Source: Sphingomonas sp. EC-HK361
Lineage (GTDB): Bacteria; Pseudomonadota; Alphaproteobacteria; Sphingomonadales; Sphingomonadaceae
DNA length: 64,000 bases
Direction: 5' to 3'
Assembly: GCF_902498785.1 (NCBI RefSeq)
Contig: NZ_LR701494.1
Location: forward strand, 679,021 to 743,020
The position numbers were made by a program, and so were the translations under genes. Shown piece after piece: positions 16,475 through 25,914 of the stretch. Position 1 is the first letter of the stretch; each line of letters opens with the position of its first letter. The notes beneath the pieces are model-generated. The model made no database searches. It worked only from the letters and a program-made list of their open reading frames with translations, and was not told where the DNA came from.

Positions 16475-18127
16475 ATGACTCAAACTCGCACCGGCGGCCG
16501 CATCCTTGTCGACAACCTCGTGGCGCAGGGCTGCGACCGCATCTTCACCGTGCCGGGCGAAAGCTTCCTCGCCGTCCTCGATACGCTGCATGACACCCCC
16601 GCGATCGATCTCGTGGTGTGCCGGCAGGAGGGCGGCGTCGCGTTCATGGCGTGCGCGGACGGCACGCTGACCCACCGCCCAGGCATCGCCTTCGTCACCC
16701 GTGGCCCCGGCGCGACCAACGCCTCGATCGGCGTCCATGTCGCCATGCAGGACTCGCAGCCGATGATCCTCTTCATCGGCGATGTCGACCGCGGCACGCG
16801 TGACCGCGAAGCGTTCCAGGAGATCAATTTCGAGGCGATGTTCGCACCCATCGCCAAATGGGCCGCGCGGATCGACGACGCACGCCGCATCCCCGAATAT
16901 GTCGCGCGCGCCTATGCGACCGCCATGTCGGGACGCCCCGGCCCGGTCGTGCTTGCGCTGCCCGAGGACATGCTACTCGATGCCGTCGAGGCAATCGATC
17001 GCCCGCGCGTGGAGAAAGTCGCGCAGGCGCCCGATCCCGACGCGATGGCACAGCTCGCCGATCTGCTCGCTACTGCCGAGCGCCCGCTCGCGATCGTCGG
17101 CGGCGCCGGGTGGGACGGCATCGCCGCACAGGATGTCGCCGCCTGGGCCGATCGCACCGGCGTGCCGGTCGCCGCCGCCTTTCGCAGGCAGGATGCCATC
17201 CCCAACGATTGCCCCGCCTGGGCGGGCAATCTCGGCTATGGCCCGAACCCGAAGCTGGTCCAGCGGGTCAAAAGCGCCGATCTGCTCCTCATCGTCGGCC
17301 CGCGCTTGGGCGAGGCCACGACCGACGGTTACACACTCATCACCCCCGATCATCCCGGCCAGCGCCTCGTCCATGTCCATCCCGACGCGACCGAGCTCGG
17401 CATGACCTACCGGACCGATCTCGCCATCTGCGCGAGCATGGCCGAGTTTGCCGAGGTGCTGTCGCCTATCGACGGCCCGCCAGCCGCGGACGGCGGCGCC
17501 GCACACGCCGACTGGCGCGACTGGTCGACGCCCAAGCCCCGCGACGGCGTGGCGATGGATCTCGGCCCCTGCGTCGCCGCGATGCGCGATCAGCTTCCCG
17601 CAGATTCGATCATCTGCAACGGTGCGGGCAATTATTCGGGCTGGTGGCATCGTTACTGGCCCTATGCCGCGCCCGGCACGCAGCTCGCCCCGACCGCGGG
17701 CGCAATGGGCTACGGCGTCCCTGCCGCGGTCGCGGCGGCGCTGCGCCGACCCGGCCAGCAGGTCGTCGCGCTCGCCGGCGACGGCTGCTTCCTGATGAAC
17801 GGGCAGGAACTCGCGACCGCGGTCGCGCACGGTGCCGACATGCTCGTCATCGTCGTCGACAACGGCGCCTACGGCACGATCCGCATGCACCAGGAACGCG
17901 AGTTTCCCGGTCGCATATCCGGCACGCGCCTCGCCAACCCCGATTTCGCGGCGCTCGCGCGCGCTTATGGCTGTTGGGCCGAGACAATCGAGCGCACCGA
18001 GGATTTCGCGCCCGCCCTCATGCGCGCCCGGAATGTGAGCGGCGTCAGGTTGCTCCACATCAAGACCGACGTCGAGGTCATCACGAACGGCACGACGCTG
18101 AGCGCGATGCGCGCGCGCCGAAGCTGA
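16475..18127 (+). CDS. Thiamine-pyrophosphate enzyme, acetolactate-synthase-like
   Basis: A 550-residue TPP-dependent enzyme with the three expected domains. The catalytic glutamate is E52 in VCRQEGGVAFMACADG, the central FAD/nucleotide-like domain runs from about 190 to 330, and the TPP/Mg motif GDGCFLMNGQELATA leads to VVDNGAYGTI. It resembles the acetolactate synthase/benzoylformate decarboxylase group, but the true biosynthetic AHAS in this window is at 62215, so this copy probably has another 2-oxo acid substrate. The start at 16475 is chosen because upstream codons read through a repeat; no clear Shine-Dalgarno is seen. Confidence 0.85.
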   Translation: MTQTRTGGRILVDNLVAQGCDRIFTVPGESFLAVLDTLHDTPAIDLVVCRQEGGVAFMACADGTLTHRPGIAFVTRGPGATNASIGVHVAMQDSQPMILFIGDVDRGTRDREAFQEINFEAMFAPIAKWAARIDDARRIPEYVARAYATAMSGRPGPVVLALPEDMLLDAVEAIDRPRVEKVAQAPDPDAMAQLADLLATAERPLAIVGGAGWDGIAAQDVAAWADRTGVPVAAAFRRQDAIPNDCPAWAGNLGYGPNPKLVQRVKSADLLLIVGPRLGEATTDGYTLITPDHPGQRLVHVHPDATELGMTYRTDLAICASMAEFAEVLSPIDGPPAADGGAAHADWRDWSTPKPRDGVAMDLGPCVAAMRDQLPADSIICNGAGNYSGWWHRYWPYAAPGTQLAPTAGAMGYGVPAAVAAALRRPGQQVVALAGDGCFLMNGQELATAVAHGADMLVIVVDNGAYGTIRMHQEREFPGRISGTRLANPDFAALARAYGCWAETIERTEDFAPALMRARNVSGVRLLHIKTDVEVITNGTTLSAMRARRS

Positions 18128-18360
18128 CCAGTCGATCATAACGGATACGTCAGGAAGTGTGACGTTTCTGCTACAGGCTGAATCTAAGCAACTTCGGTTC
18201 GTCGCAGGCGGACTTTACAGGGTGAACGGTTCGGGCGCACCAGCCCACCCACGTCGTCGAGGATCGGCCCGAACAGGGGGGCCGGGGGCCCTCGATGTTG
18301 CGAGTGGAATTCGTGCCTGCCGGACGGCGGGGCGAAGAATTTTAGAAGGACAGGCCCCAA

Positions 18361-21276
18361 ATGATCGACATCGCCGTTACCTCGCGTTCCGCGCTTCTGC
18401 GCGGCGTGGCCCTGCCGCTCGTCCTGGCAGCAGGCGCGGGTCTTGCGCTGCCTGCCTATGCGCAGGACCAGACCGCCCCGACGACTGCTACGCCGACCGA
18501 TCAGACCGCCCAGACGGCGCAGCCGGCCCCCGCCGCAGACGCGGGCGATCAGTCCGACATCGTCGTCACCGGCACGCTGTTCCGCCGCACCGACACCGAA
18601 ACCCCTTCGCCCGTCACGGTGCTGACGTCGGACAACCTCGCGCGCGCCGGTATCACGACCGCCGCCGACGCGGTGCGTTCGATCTCGGCCGACAGCAGCG
18701 GCTCGATCCCGACCGCGTTCGGCAACGGCTTCGGCGCGGGTTCGTCGGGCGTGTCGCTGCGCGGCCTCAGCGTGAACTCGACGCTCACCCTCGTCGATGG
18801 TGTGCGCTCCGCTTATTATCCGCTCGCCGATGACGGCCAGCGCTCGTTCGTCGATCTGAACACCATTCCCAACGCGACGATCGATCGGGTCGAAGTGCTG
18901 AAGGACGGCGCGTCGTCCAGCTACGGCGCGGACGCGATCGGCGGCGTGGTGAACATCATCACCAAGAAGGAAATCATCGGCCTCGAAGGCACCGTCGAGG
19001 GCGGCATCACCGAGCGCGGCGACGGCGGCGAGCAACGCGCGACGCTGACCCTGGGTCACGGCAGCCTGCGCGACGACGGCTACAACATCTACATCAGCGG
19101 CGAATATCAGCACGACGACCCGATCTTCAACAAGGGTCGCGGCTTCCCCTACAACACCAACGACCTGAGCTCGATCGGCGGCGACAACAACAACGCCGGT
19201 TCGGTCGTCCCGGGCACGACGACCACCGCGATCGTCGCGCCGAGCAATCAGACCCAGCCGGGCAACCCGCTGTCGGGCACCGGGCTGACCAACGGCCCAT
19301 GGCAGATCCTCGGCGGCTCCTGCCCCGCCGGACAGGCAGTGCGGACGGGCGCGCAGGGCACCGGCTGCGAGCAGAACACCGCCTATGACTACGGTGTCCT
19401 CCAGCCGAAGCAGACCCGCTACGGCGGCACTGTCCACGGCACGCTTCAGGTCAGCCCGGATATCGAGGCGCACGCCGCGCTGTCCTATTTCCGCAACGAA
19501 GTGACCGTGAACGGCACGCCCAACGGCATCCGGTCGGCTAACCCGGTCAACACGCTAAGCATCGTGCTCCCCGCGGTGCTAGACAACGGCCAGCTTAACA
19601 TCACGAACAACCCGTTCGCCCAGACTGGCCAGTCGGCCGCGATCCGTTACCTCTTCGGCGATATCCCGCAGTCGTCGAACTACCGCAACGACGTCGCCCG
19701 TGCACAGGTCGGCGCATCGGGCAAGTTCGGTGATGGCTGGGGCTTCCAGGTCGATGCGACCGCCGCCAAGTCGTGGCTTAAGATCACGCAGGACGGGTAT
19801 ATCAACCTGCCCGCGCTCATCACCGCGATCAATACCGGCAGCTATAACTTCGCCAATCCGTCGCTCAACACCGACGCGGTGCGCAGCGCACTGTCGCCGA
19901 CCGTGGTGACGAACGCCACCAGCGATCTCGACATGATCCAGGGCGTCGTGACCAAGGAGCTGTTCGACCTCCCGGGTGGCCCGCTGCAGGTCGGCGTCGG
20001 CGGTTCGTTCCGCTACGAAGCGGTCAACGACCCGAACCAGAATGCCAATGCGCAGACGCTGAACCTGAACCAGTACAGCGCAGTCGGCCACCGCTATGTC
20101 ACCTCGGGCTATTTCGAGATCAACGCGCCCGTGCTGAACGTGCTCGAGATCAACGGGTCGGGCCGCTACGACCATTATTCCGACGGGTTCAGCAACTTCT
20201 CGCCAAAGATCGGCGCGAAGTTCACCCCGATCCGTCAGGTCGCGCTGCGCGGAACCTTCTCGAAGGGCTTCCGCGCACCGAGCTTCGCCGAACAGGGCGG
20301 TTCGGTGGTCGGGTTCACCAGCGGCCGTCCGCCTTGCTCGATCCAGGTCCAGCACGGCGCGACGCTGAATGCTGATGGCACCTGCTCGGGCGGCAGCTCG
20401 TACAATCAGTCCTACGGGTTCGGATTCAACACGATCGGCGATCCCAACCTGAAGCCGGAAAAGTCGACCAGCTTCACCGCCGGCGCAGTCTTCGAGCCGA
20501 CCCGCTGGCTGAGCTTCACCGCGGACTATTACAACATCAAGAAGACCGACATCATCACCGGCGCCCCGCTCGCGGGTCAGGCCCTGGCGGCCTATTATGC
20601 CGGCACGGCGCTGCCGACCGGTTATTCGGTCACGCCGGATGCGATCGATCCGGCCTTCCCGAACGCGCCGCGCCGTGCGCTCTTCATCAACGGCCCGTTC
20701 GCGAATGCGGCGGCGCTGAAGACGTCGGGCATCGACTTTGCCGCCCAGGTGAACTTCAAGGCGTCGGACGACCTGCGCTTCACCAGCCGCGCAGAGGCGA
20801 CCTACATCATCAACTACAAGTTCAAGCCTGACGCCGCGTCGCCCTATCAGGACTTCGTCGGCACCCAGTCGCCCTACGTGACGTCGTCGGGCGCCGGCAC
20901 GCCGCAGTGGCGCGGCAACTGGCAGAACACGGTGGAATACGGCCCCTACTCGCTCACCGCGACCGCCTATTACACGGATGGCTACAAGGCGGTCGGCATC
21001 GATCAGTTCGGCGACGATACGTGCGCGAACAGCAGCACCTATCAGGGCAGCAATCCGGACTTCAACTGCAAGGTGAAGTCGTTCATCAACGTCGATCTCG
21101 TCGGGCAGGTGAAGGTCAACGACAAGTTCACCTTCTACATCAATGCCCTGAACGTGCTAGACGCGCATGCTCCGCTCAACGCGGGCAACTATGCGGGCGT
21201 GAACTATAACCCGACCTACACCCAGTCGGGCGTGGTCGGCCGCGCCTTCCGGGCCGGCGCCAACTTCAAGTTCTAA
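18361..21276 (+). CDS. TonB-dependent outer membrane receptor
   Basis: A 971-residue outer-membrane receptor. A signal peptide ends near PAYAQ (about residue 35), followed by a Thr/Ala/Gln-rich linker and a TonB-box-like SDIVVTG (about 64-70). The plug domain contains GVSLRGLSVNSTLTLVDGVR and VEVLKDGASSSYGADAIGGVVNI. The beta-barrel ends in the canonical aromatic C-terminus ANFKF. Ligand is unknown; siderophores, sugars and plant compounds are all possible in sphingomonads. The 233-base leader (18128-18360) has an AAGGA Shine-Dalgarno and no other clear signal. Confidence 0.94.
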   Translation: MIDIAVTSRSALLRGVALPLVLAAGAGLALPAYAQDQTAPTTATPTDQTAQTAQPAPAADAGDQSDIVVTGTLFRRTDTETPSPVTVLTSDNLARAGITTAADAVRSISADSSGSIPTAFGNGFGAGSSGVSLRGLSVNSTLTLVDGVRSAYYPLADDGQRSFVDLNTIPNATIDRVEVLKDGASSSYGADAIGGVVNIITKKEIIGLEGTVEGGITERGDGGEQRATLTLGHGSLRDDGYNIYISGEYQHDDPIFNKGRGFPYNTNDLSSIGGDNNNAGSVVPGTTTTAIVAPSNQTQPGNPLSGTGLTNGPWQILGGSCPAGQAVRTGAQGTGCEQNTAYDYGVLQPKQTRYGGTVHGTLQVSPDIEAHAALSYFRNEVTVNGTPNGIRSANPVNTLSIVLPAVLDNGQLNITNNPFAQTGQSAAIRYLFGDIPQSSNYRNDVARAQVGASGKFGDGWGFQVDATAAKSWLKITQDGYINLPALITAINTGSYNFANPSLNTDAVRSALSPTVVTNATSDLDMIQGVVTKELFDLPGGPLQVGVGGSFRYEAVNDPNQNANAQTLNLNQYSAVGHRYVTSGYFEINAPVLNVLEINGSGRYDHYSDGFSNFSPKIGAKFTPIRQVALRGTFSKGFRAPSFAEQGGSVVGFTSGRPPCSIQVQHGATLNADGTCSGGSSYNQSYGFGFNTIGDPNLKPEKSTSFTAGAVFEPTRWLSFTADYYNIKKTDIITGAPLAGQALAAYYAGTALPTGYSVTPDAIDPAFPNAPRRALFINGPFANAAALKTSGIDFAAQVNFKASDDLRFTSRAEATYIINYKFKPDAASPYQDFVGTQSPYVTSSGAGTPQWRGNWQNTVEYGPYSLTATAYYTDGYKAVGIDQFGDDTCANSSTYQGSNPDFNCKVKSFINVDLVGQVKVNDKFTFYINALNVLDAHAPLNAGNYAGVNYNPTYTQSGVVGRAFRAGANFKF

Positions 21277-21297
21277 AGCTCGGGGAGAGGGGCGGAC

Positions 21298-21323
21298 GGG
21301 TTTTCGGACCCGTCCGAAAACCC
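21298..21323 (+). terminator. Perfect hairpin after the TonB receptor
   Basis: GGGTTTTCGGAC and GTCCGAAAACCC (12 bp each, 2-base centre) form a perfect palindrome 20 bases after the stop, followed by TTGTCT. It probably acts together with the next terminator. Confidence 0.6.
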
Positions 21324-21342
21324 TTGTCTGAAAGCACCTCAT

Positions 21343-21384
21343 AAAAAAGGCCGCCGCGGTTTCCCGCGACGGCCTTTTTCTTTG
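21343..21384. terminator. Bidirectional terminator between the TonB receptor and csbD
   Basis: The stem AAAAAGGCCG-CCGCGG pairs with CCGCG-CGGCCTTTTT around a TTTC loop with one mismatch. It has an A run before and a T run after, so it can stop transcription from both convergent genes. Confidence 0.9.
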
Positions 21385-21400
21385 TCATCCGGGTGAAGGC

Positions 21401-21571
21401 TCAGATATCGTCGCCGAGCGCACCCTTGACCTTGCCGCCCAGCTGCTGCGCCTTGCCCTTGGCTTCCTGCGCGGCGCCATCGGCCTTCGTATCGGGGTTG
21501 TCGGAATGCTGCTTGGCCTTGCCGATGGCCTCGTTCACATTGCCTTTGATCTTGTCGACGAGCTCGCCCAT
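21401..21571 (-). CDS. CsbD-family stress protein
   Basis: A 56-residue hydrophilic protein, MGELVDKIKGNVNEAIGKAKQ followed by TKADGAAQEAKGKAQQLGGKVKGALGDDI, typical of the CsbD-like family linked to general stress responses. The ATG at 21571 has GGAG eight bases upstream; a GTG eight codons earlier is less likely. Its molecular function is not known. It ends at the bidirectional terminator shared with the TonB receptor. Confidence 0.88.
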   Translation of the reverse strand: MGELVDKIKGNVNEAIGKAKQHSDNPDTKADGAAQEAKGKAQQLGGKVKGALGDDI

Positions 21572-21663
21572 GTTCGATCTCCGTTGCTGCGACACCCGGA
21601 ATTAGGCGCCGGTAATCACGAAGAATTGAACGGCCTTTCCCGCTCGAAAGTTCCGCCGCGGGC

Positions 21664-22422
21664 CTAGAGTGACAGCTTTTTCAGGAAACCCTCGACGGCC
21701 GTCCATTCGCTTGCCGCGCCAGCCGGATTCTTCGCGGCGATCAGCGTGGACGAGCCGTGGACGCCGTCCTTCGGCACGAACAGCGTCTTGTCCTTCGCCC
21801 CCACTGCGTCGAAGATCGGCTTGGCCTGAGCCTGCTCTTCTGCGGTCGGGGCAGCGGTTATAAACACGGGCACCGTTACCGCTTTCGCGGCCGCCGCGAT
21901 TGCCGGCCTCCCGTCGAAATACTCGCCCGGCGAGAAAGCGAGCACCGCCTTCACCTTGCCCGGATTGGCCGCCGCCACCGGAAAGGCGAGCGCCGCGGAA
22001 TAGCTGCTGCCCCACAATATCACCGGCCGCCCCTGCGCCGCGGCCCAATCGACCGCGCCCTGCAAGTCACGCTGCGCCAGCTTCATGTCGGTGGAGCGGC
22101 CGTTGCGCTGCACCGTCTCGTTCTCGCCGTACAGGCCCCCGCCCGATCGCGCATCGACAGCGACCGCGTCATAGCCGAGCGCGGTCAGCCGCGGCGCGAT
22201 CGTTGCATACTCGCCCTTCCCCGACCCGGCCTGATGAAACAGCAGGATCGTCGCACGCGGGTGCTCGGCCGAATATTTCCGCGCGATGAGCGGCATCTTG
22301 TCGGCGGCGGGCAGGCTCATCAAGCTGCCCTTCTCGTCCGGTTTGCCCGGTTGCGCCGCACCGCCGCTGCACGACACCAGCATCACGGCTGCCGCGATCG
22401 TCAGTCCCACCCGCATCCGCAT
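21664..22422 (-). CDS. Alpha/beta hydrolase lipoprotein
   Basis: A 252-residue predicted lipoprotein: N-terminal helix and lipobox LVSC with C18 as the lipidation site. The hydrolase domain has ILLFHQAGSGKGEYA near the oxyanion region, the nucleophile elbow G-S-S140-Y-S and a late histidine H222 in KDGVHGSS. The fold resembles dienelactone hydrolase relatives. The substrate is unknown. It lies six bases downstream of thiSG on the same strand, which suggests cotranscription but not shared function. Confidence 0.8.
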   Translation of the reverse strand: MRMRVGLTIAAAVMLVSCSGGAAQPGKPDEKGSLMSLPAADKMPLIARKYSAEHPRATILLFHQAGSGKGEYATIAPRLTALGYDAVAVDARSGGGLYGENETVQRNGRSTDMKLAQRDLQGAVDWAAAQGRPVILWGSSYSAALAFPVAAANPGKVKAVLAFSPGEYFDGRPAIAAAAKAVTVPVFITAAPTAEEQAQAKPIFDAVGAKDKTLFVPKDGVHGSSTLIAAKNPAGAASEWTAVEGFLKKLSL

Positions 22423-22427
22423 CTCCC

Positions 22428-23435
22428 TCAGATCAAACCGGCGAGCGGACTCGACGGGTCGGCATAGCGCCGCTTGCCCATCCGTCCCGCCAGATAAGAC
22501 ATCCGCCCCGCCTCTACCGCGGCCTTCATCGCCGACGCCATCAGGATCGGATCGCGCGCCTCGGCAATCGCGGTGTTCATCAGCACGCCGTCGCAGCCGA
22601 GTTCCATGGCGACCGCCGCATCGGATGCCTGGCCGACGCCCGCATCGACCAGCACCGGCACGCCCGCCCCTTCCACGATCAGCCGGATAGTGACCCGGTT
22701 CTGGATACCGAGTCCGGAGCCGATCGGCGCCCCCAGCGGCATGATCGCGACCGCGCCCGCATTCTCCAGCCGCTTCGCCGCGATCGGATCGTCGACGCAG
22801 TAGACCATCGGCTTGAAACCCTCGTTCGCCAGCACCTCTGTCGCGCGCAGCGTCTCCACCATGTCAGGGTAGAGCGTCTTCGCCTCGCCCAGCACCTCCA
22901 GTTTCACCAGGTCCCAGCCGCCGGCCTCGCGCGCCAGCCGCAGCGTACGGATGGCCGACTCCGCATCGAAGCAGCCGGCGGTGTTGGGTAAGTAGGTGAT
23001 CCGCTTGGGATCGATGAAATCGGTCAGCATCGGCGCGTTCGGATCGCTGACATTTACCCGCCGCACCGCGACGGTGACGATCTCCGCGCCAGACGCTTCC
23101 ACCGCGGCTGCGTTCTGCGCGAAGTCCTTGTACTTTCCGGTGCCGACGATGAGGCGCGACCGGAACGTCCGGCCCGCGACCGTCCAGCTATCGTCCGCGA
23201 TCGGTGCGGCGTGATCCCCCCCGCCGACGAAGTGGACGATCTCGAGCTCGTCGCCATCCTCGACGCAGACTTGCGCCAGCGTCGATCGCGGAACGACCTC
23301 CAGATTGCGCTCCACCGCGACCTTTTCGGGGACAAGCCCCATGTCTGTCGCAAGCTCAGCCAGGCTGAGTCCAGCGCGAACGCGGCGATGTTCGCCATTC
23401 ACGCTGATCGAGACGGTTCCGTCGGTGTGCGGCAT
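22428..23435 (-). CDS. thiG: Fused sulfur carrier ThiS - thiazole synthase ThiG
   Basis: A 335-residue fusion. Residues about 7-73 are a ThiS-like ubiquitin fold ([21 protein letters not shown] ... [12 protein letters not shown]). Residues about 85-335 are ThiG, with [34 protein letters not shown] and the lysine in [10 protein letters not shown] that forms the imine with deoxyxylulose 5-phosphate. The Gly-Gly that should end free ThiS lies inside the chain at 71-73. ATG 23435 is taken as start; a GTG at 23456 is in frame. The fusion is known in some alphaproteobacteria, but how the sulfur is loaded is unclear. Confidence 0.92.
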   Translation of the reverse strand: MPHTDGTVSISVNGEHRRVRAGLSLAELATDMGLVPEKVAVERNLEVVPRSTLAQVCVEDGDELEIVHFVGGGDHAAPIADDSWTVAGRTFRSRLIVGTGKYKDFAQNAAAVEASGAEIVTVAVRRVNVSDPNAPMLTDFIDPKRITYLPNTAGCFDAESAIRTLRLAREAGGWDLVKLEVLGEAKTLYPDMVETLRATEVLANEGFKPMVYCVDDPIAAKRLENAGAVAIMPLGAPIGSGLGIQNRVTIRLIVEGAGVPVLVDAGVGQASDAAVAMELGCDGVLMNTAIAEARDPILMASAMKAAVEAGRMSYLAGRMGKRRYADPSSPLAGLI

Positions 23436-23459
23436 GATATCGGGGCAGACCCCCACTCC

Positions 23460-23550
23460 CGTTCGGGCTGAGCGTGTCGAAGCCCCGTCTTTCTCTTCCT
23501 CCCGAGAACGGAAAAGAAGGACGGCCCTTCGACAAGCTCAGGGCAAACGG
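23460..23550. repeat. Inverted repeat of the GGGCTGAGC...CTTCGACAAGCTCAGGGC family, copy 2
   Basis: The left arm 23460-23485 (GGGCTGAGCGTGTCGAAGCCC) and right arm 23526-23550 (CCCTTCGACAAGCTCAGGGC) surround an inner imperfect inverted pair (CTTTCTCTTCC / GGAAAAGAAGG). It separates the divergent thiSG and aroQ genes. Confidence 0.8.
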
Positions 23551-23607
23551 GCTAAGGACCTGCCAGCCAACTAGTCGTCCCGGACAGCCGGTTCAAGAAA
23601 GTCCCTC

Positions 23608-24042
23608 ATGCCCGCCACGATCTACGTTCTCAACGGTCCCAACCTGAACCTTCTCGGCCTGCGCGAGCCGGAGATCTACGGCGACGACACGCTCGACGAT
23701 ATCGCCGGCCACCTCGAAGACCGCGCCCGCGACCTCGATCTGATGATCGACATGCGCCAGTCGAACCACGAGGGGCACCTGGTCGACTGGCTGCACGAAG
23801 CGCAGGCGAACGATGCGAAGGCGGTGCTGCTGAACGCCGGCGCCTTCACCCACACCTCGATCGCGCTCTACGACGCGATCAAGGCGGTGAAGACGCCGGT
23901 GATCGAGGTGCATCTGTCGAACCCGCACACCCGCGAGGCGTTTCGCCACGTATCTTATGTCGGGCGTGCCGCAAAAGGCACAGTGGCGGGATTCGGCGCA
24001 CTGTCGTATCTCCTCGCGCTTGAAGCCGCCGCACGCATCTGA
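23608..24042 (+). CDS. aroQ: 3-dehydroquinate dehydratase, type II
   Basis: A 144-residue type II dehydroquinase of the shikimate pathway. Y24 in REPEIYG is the catalytic tyrosine and H102 in VIEVHLSNPHTRE the general acid; LNAGAFTHTS and RHVSYVGRAAKGTVAGFG line the active site. First gene of an aroQ-accB-accC cluster; the gap to accB is 12 bases, a conserved arrangement in many proteobacteria. Confidence 0.96.
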   Translation: MPATIYVLNGPNLNLLGLREPEIYGDDTLDDIAGHLEDRARDLDLMIDMRQSNHEGHLVDWLHEAQANDAKAVLLNAGAFTHTSIALYDAIKAVKTPVIEVHLSNPHTREAFRHVSYVGRAAKGTVAGFGALSYLLALEAAARI

Positions 24043-24054
24043 CAGAGGGCCGCG

Positions 24055-24543
24055 ATGACCGATCATTCTGATAAGGGCGCGATGAAGGTCGATGTCGATC
24101 TCGTCCGCCAGCTCGCCGAAATGCTGGACGCCACGCACCTGACCGAGATCGAGGTGGAGGATGGCGACCGCCGCATCCGTGTCGCGCGCAAGGCAGCGCC
24201 CGTCGCAGCCGCCGCCCCCGTCTATCACGCCGCGCCCGCGCCCGCGCCGATGGCAGCCGCCGCACCGGCTGCGACCGCCGAGGCCGGCGCGCCCGCACCG
24301 GCCAGCCACGCCGATGCGGTGAAGTCCCCGATGGTCGGCACCGCCTATCTGTCGGCCGAACCGGGCGGCAAGGCGTTCGTGTCCGTGGGCGACACCGTCG
24401 CCGCCGGCGCAACGCTGCTGATCGTCGAGGCGATGAAGGTGATGAACCCGATCGTCGCGCCGTCCGCGGGCAAGGTCACCGCGATCCTCGTCGACAACGG
24501 CCAGCCCGTCGAATTCGACCAGCCGCTCGTGGTCGTCGAGTAA
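24055..24543 (+). CDS. accB: Biotin carboxyl carrier protein of acetyl-CoA carboxylase
   Basis: A 162-residue BCCP. An N-terminal dimer/assembly region (about 1-45) leads to an Ala/Pro-rich flexible linker (about 46-88) and the biotinyl domain, with the biotin lysine K128 in [10 protein letters not shown]. It carries CO2 from AccC to the carboxyltransferase for malonyl-CoA synthesis, supplying the fab operon products seen at 2.5-6.3 kb. The gap to accC is two bases. Confidence 0.97.
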   Translation: MTDHSDKGAMKVDVDLVRQLAEMLDATHLTEIEVEDGDRRIRVARKAAPVAAAAPVYHAAPAPAPMAAAAPAATAEAGAPAPASHADAVKSPMVGTAYLSAEPGGKAFVSVGDTVAAGATLLIVEAMKVMNPIVAPSAGKVTAILVDNGQPVEFDQPLVVVE

Positions 24544-24545
24544 TC

Positions 24546-25904
24546 ATGCCCGCCATCAGGAAGCTGCTGATCGCCAACCGCGGCGAGATCGCGCTGCGCA
24601 TCCACCGCGCGTGCCATGAAATGGGGATCGAGACGGTGGCGGTGCACTCCACCGCCGATGCCGATGCGATGCACGTGCGCCTCGCCGATCAGGCGATCTG
24701 CATCGGCCCGCCGTCCGCGACCGACAGCTATCTCAACATACCGAACATCATCTCGGCCGCCGAAATCTCGGGCGCCGACGCGATCCACCCCGGCTACGGC
24801 TTCCTCAGCGAAAATGCCAAGTTCGCCGAGATCGTCGAGGCGCACGACCTGATCTTCGTCGGGCCAAAGCCCGAGCATATCCGCACGATGGGCGACAAGA
24901 TCGAGGCGAAACGCACTGCGGGTGCGCTGGGATTGCCGCTCGTCCCCGGCTCCGACGGTCCGATTTCGGACATCGAGGAAGCGAAGGCGATCGCGGCGAA
25001 AGCGGGCTATCCCGTCATCATCAAGGCGGCGTCGGGCGGCGGCGGGCGCGGCATGAAGGTCGTCAATGACGAAGCCAGCCTCGAAACCCAGATGCTGCAG
25101 GCCGGCACCGAGGCGAAGGCTGCGTTCGGCGACGCGACCGTCTATCTCGAAAAATATCTCGGCAATCCGCGCCACATCGAGTTCCAGATTTTCGGCGACG
25201 GCAACGGCAATGCGATTCACCTCGGCGAACGCGACTGCTCGCTCCAGCGTCGCCACCAGAAGGTGCTGGAAGAGGCGCCCTCCCCCGTCATCTCGTCGGA
25301 AGAGCGCGAGCGGATGGGCGGCATCGTCGCAAAGGCGATGGCCGATATGGGCTATCGCGGCGCGGGCACGATCGAATTCCTGTGGGAAGACGGCGAGTTC
25401 TACTTCATCGAGATGAACACGCGGCTACAGGTCGAGCATCCGGTGACCGAAGCGATCACCGGCCTCGATCTCGTGCGCGAGCAGATTCGTATCGCGGAAG
25501 GGCATCCGCTGACGCTGCGCCAGCAGGATGTCGTGTTTCGCGGCCATTCGATCGAGTGCCGTATCAACGCCGAGGACCCGCGCACCTTCGCGCCCTCGCC
25601 GGGCCTTGTGAAGATGTTCCACGCCCCCGGCGGCATGAACGTGCGCGTCGATAGCGGGCTGTATGCGGGCTACAAGGTGCCGCCCTATTACGACAGCATG
25701 ATCGCCAAGCTGATCGTCTACGGCACCACCCGCGCGGGTGCGATCCGCCGGTTGCGCCGCGCGCTGGAAGAGTTCGTGATCGAGGGGATGAAGACAACGA
25801 TCCCGCTTCACCGGGCGCTGATCGAGGACCCCGAATTCCAGGACGGCCAGTATACGATCAAGTGGCTGGAGGAATGGCTGGCCCGCGAGGAAAACGCGGG
25901 CTGA
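24546..25904 (+). CDS. accC: Biotin carboxylase subunit of acetyl-CoA carboxylase
   Basis: A 452-residue ATP-grasp enzyme that carboxylates biotin on AccB. Present are [16 protein letters not shown] at the N-terminus, the glycine loop [43 protein letters not shown] and the catalytic [14 protein letters not shown]. Full length. It ends ten bases from the convergent GGDEF gene with no visible terminator between. Confidence 0.98.
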   Translation: MPAIRKLLIANRGEIALRIHRACHEMGIETVAVHSTADADAMHVRLADQAICIGPPSATDSYLNIPNIISAAEISGADAIHPGYGFLSENAKFAEIVEAHDLIFVGPKPEHIRTMGDKIEAKRTAGALGLPLVPGSDGPISDIEEAKAIAAKAGYPVIIKAASGGGGRGMKVVNDEASLETQMLQAGTEAKAAFGDATVYLEKYLGNPRHIEFQIFGDGNGNAIHLGERDCSLQRRHQKVLEEAPSPVISSEERERMGGIVAKAMADMGYRGAGTIEFLWEDGEFYFIEMNTRLQVEHPVTEAITGLDLVREQIRIAEGHPLTLRQQDVVFRGHSIECRINAEDPRTFAPSPGLVKMFHAPGGMNVRVDSGLYAGYKVPPYYDSMIAKLIVYGTTRAGAIRRLRRALEEFVIEGMKTTIPLHRALIEDPEFQDGQYTIKWLEEWLAREENAG

Positions 25905-25914
25905 ACCGCGCCGT

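Noticed and set aside
14824-16476. 550-codon minus-strand open frame opposite the aldehyde dehydrogenase
   Set aside because: Antisense shadow of a clear aldehyde dehydrogenase; composition is typical of reverse-frame high-GC DNA.
18184-19473. 429-codon minus-strand open frame opposite the TonB receptor
   Set aside because: Antisense shadow of the signal peptide, plug and early barrel of the receptor.
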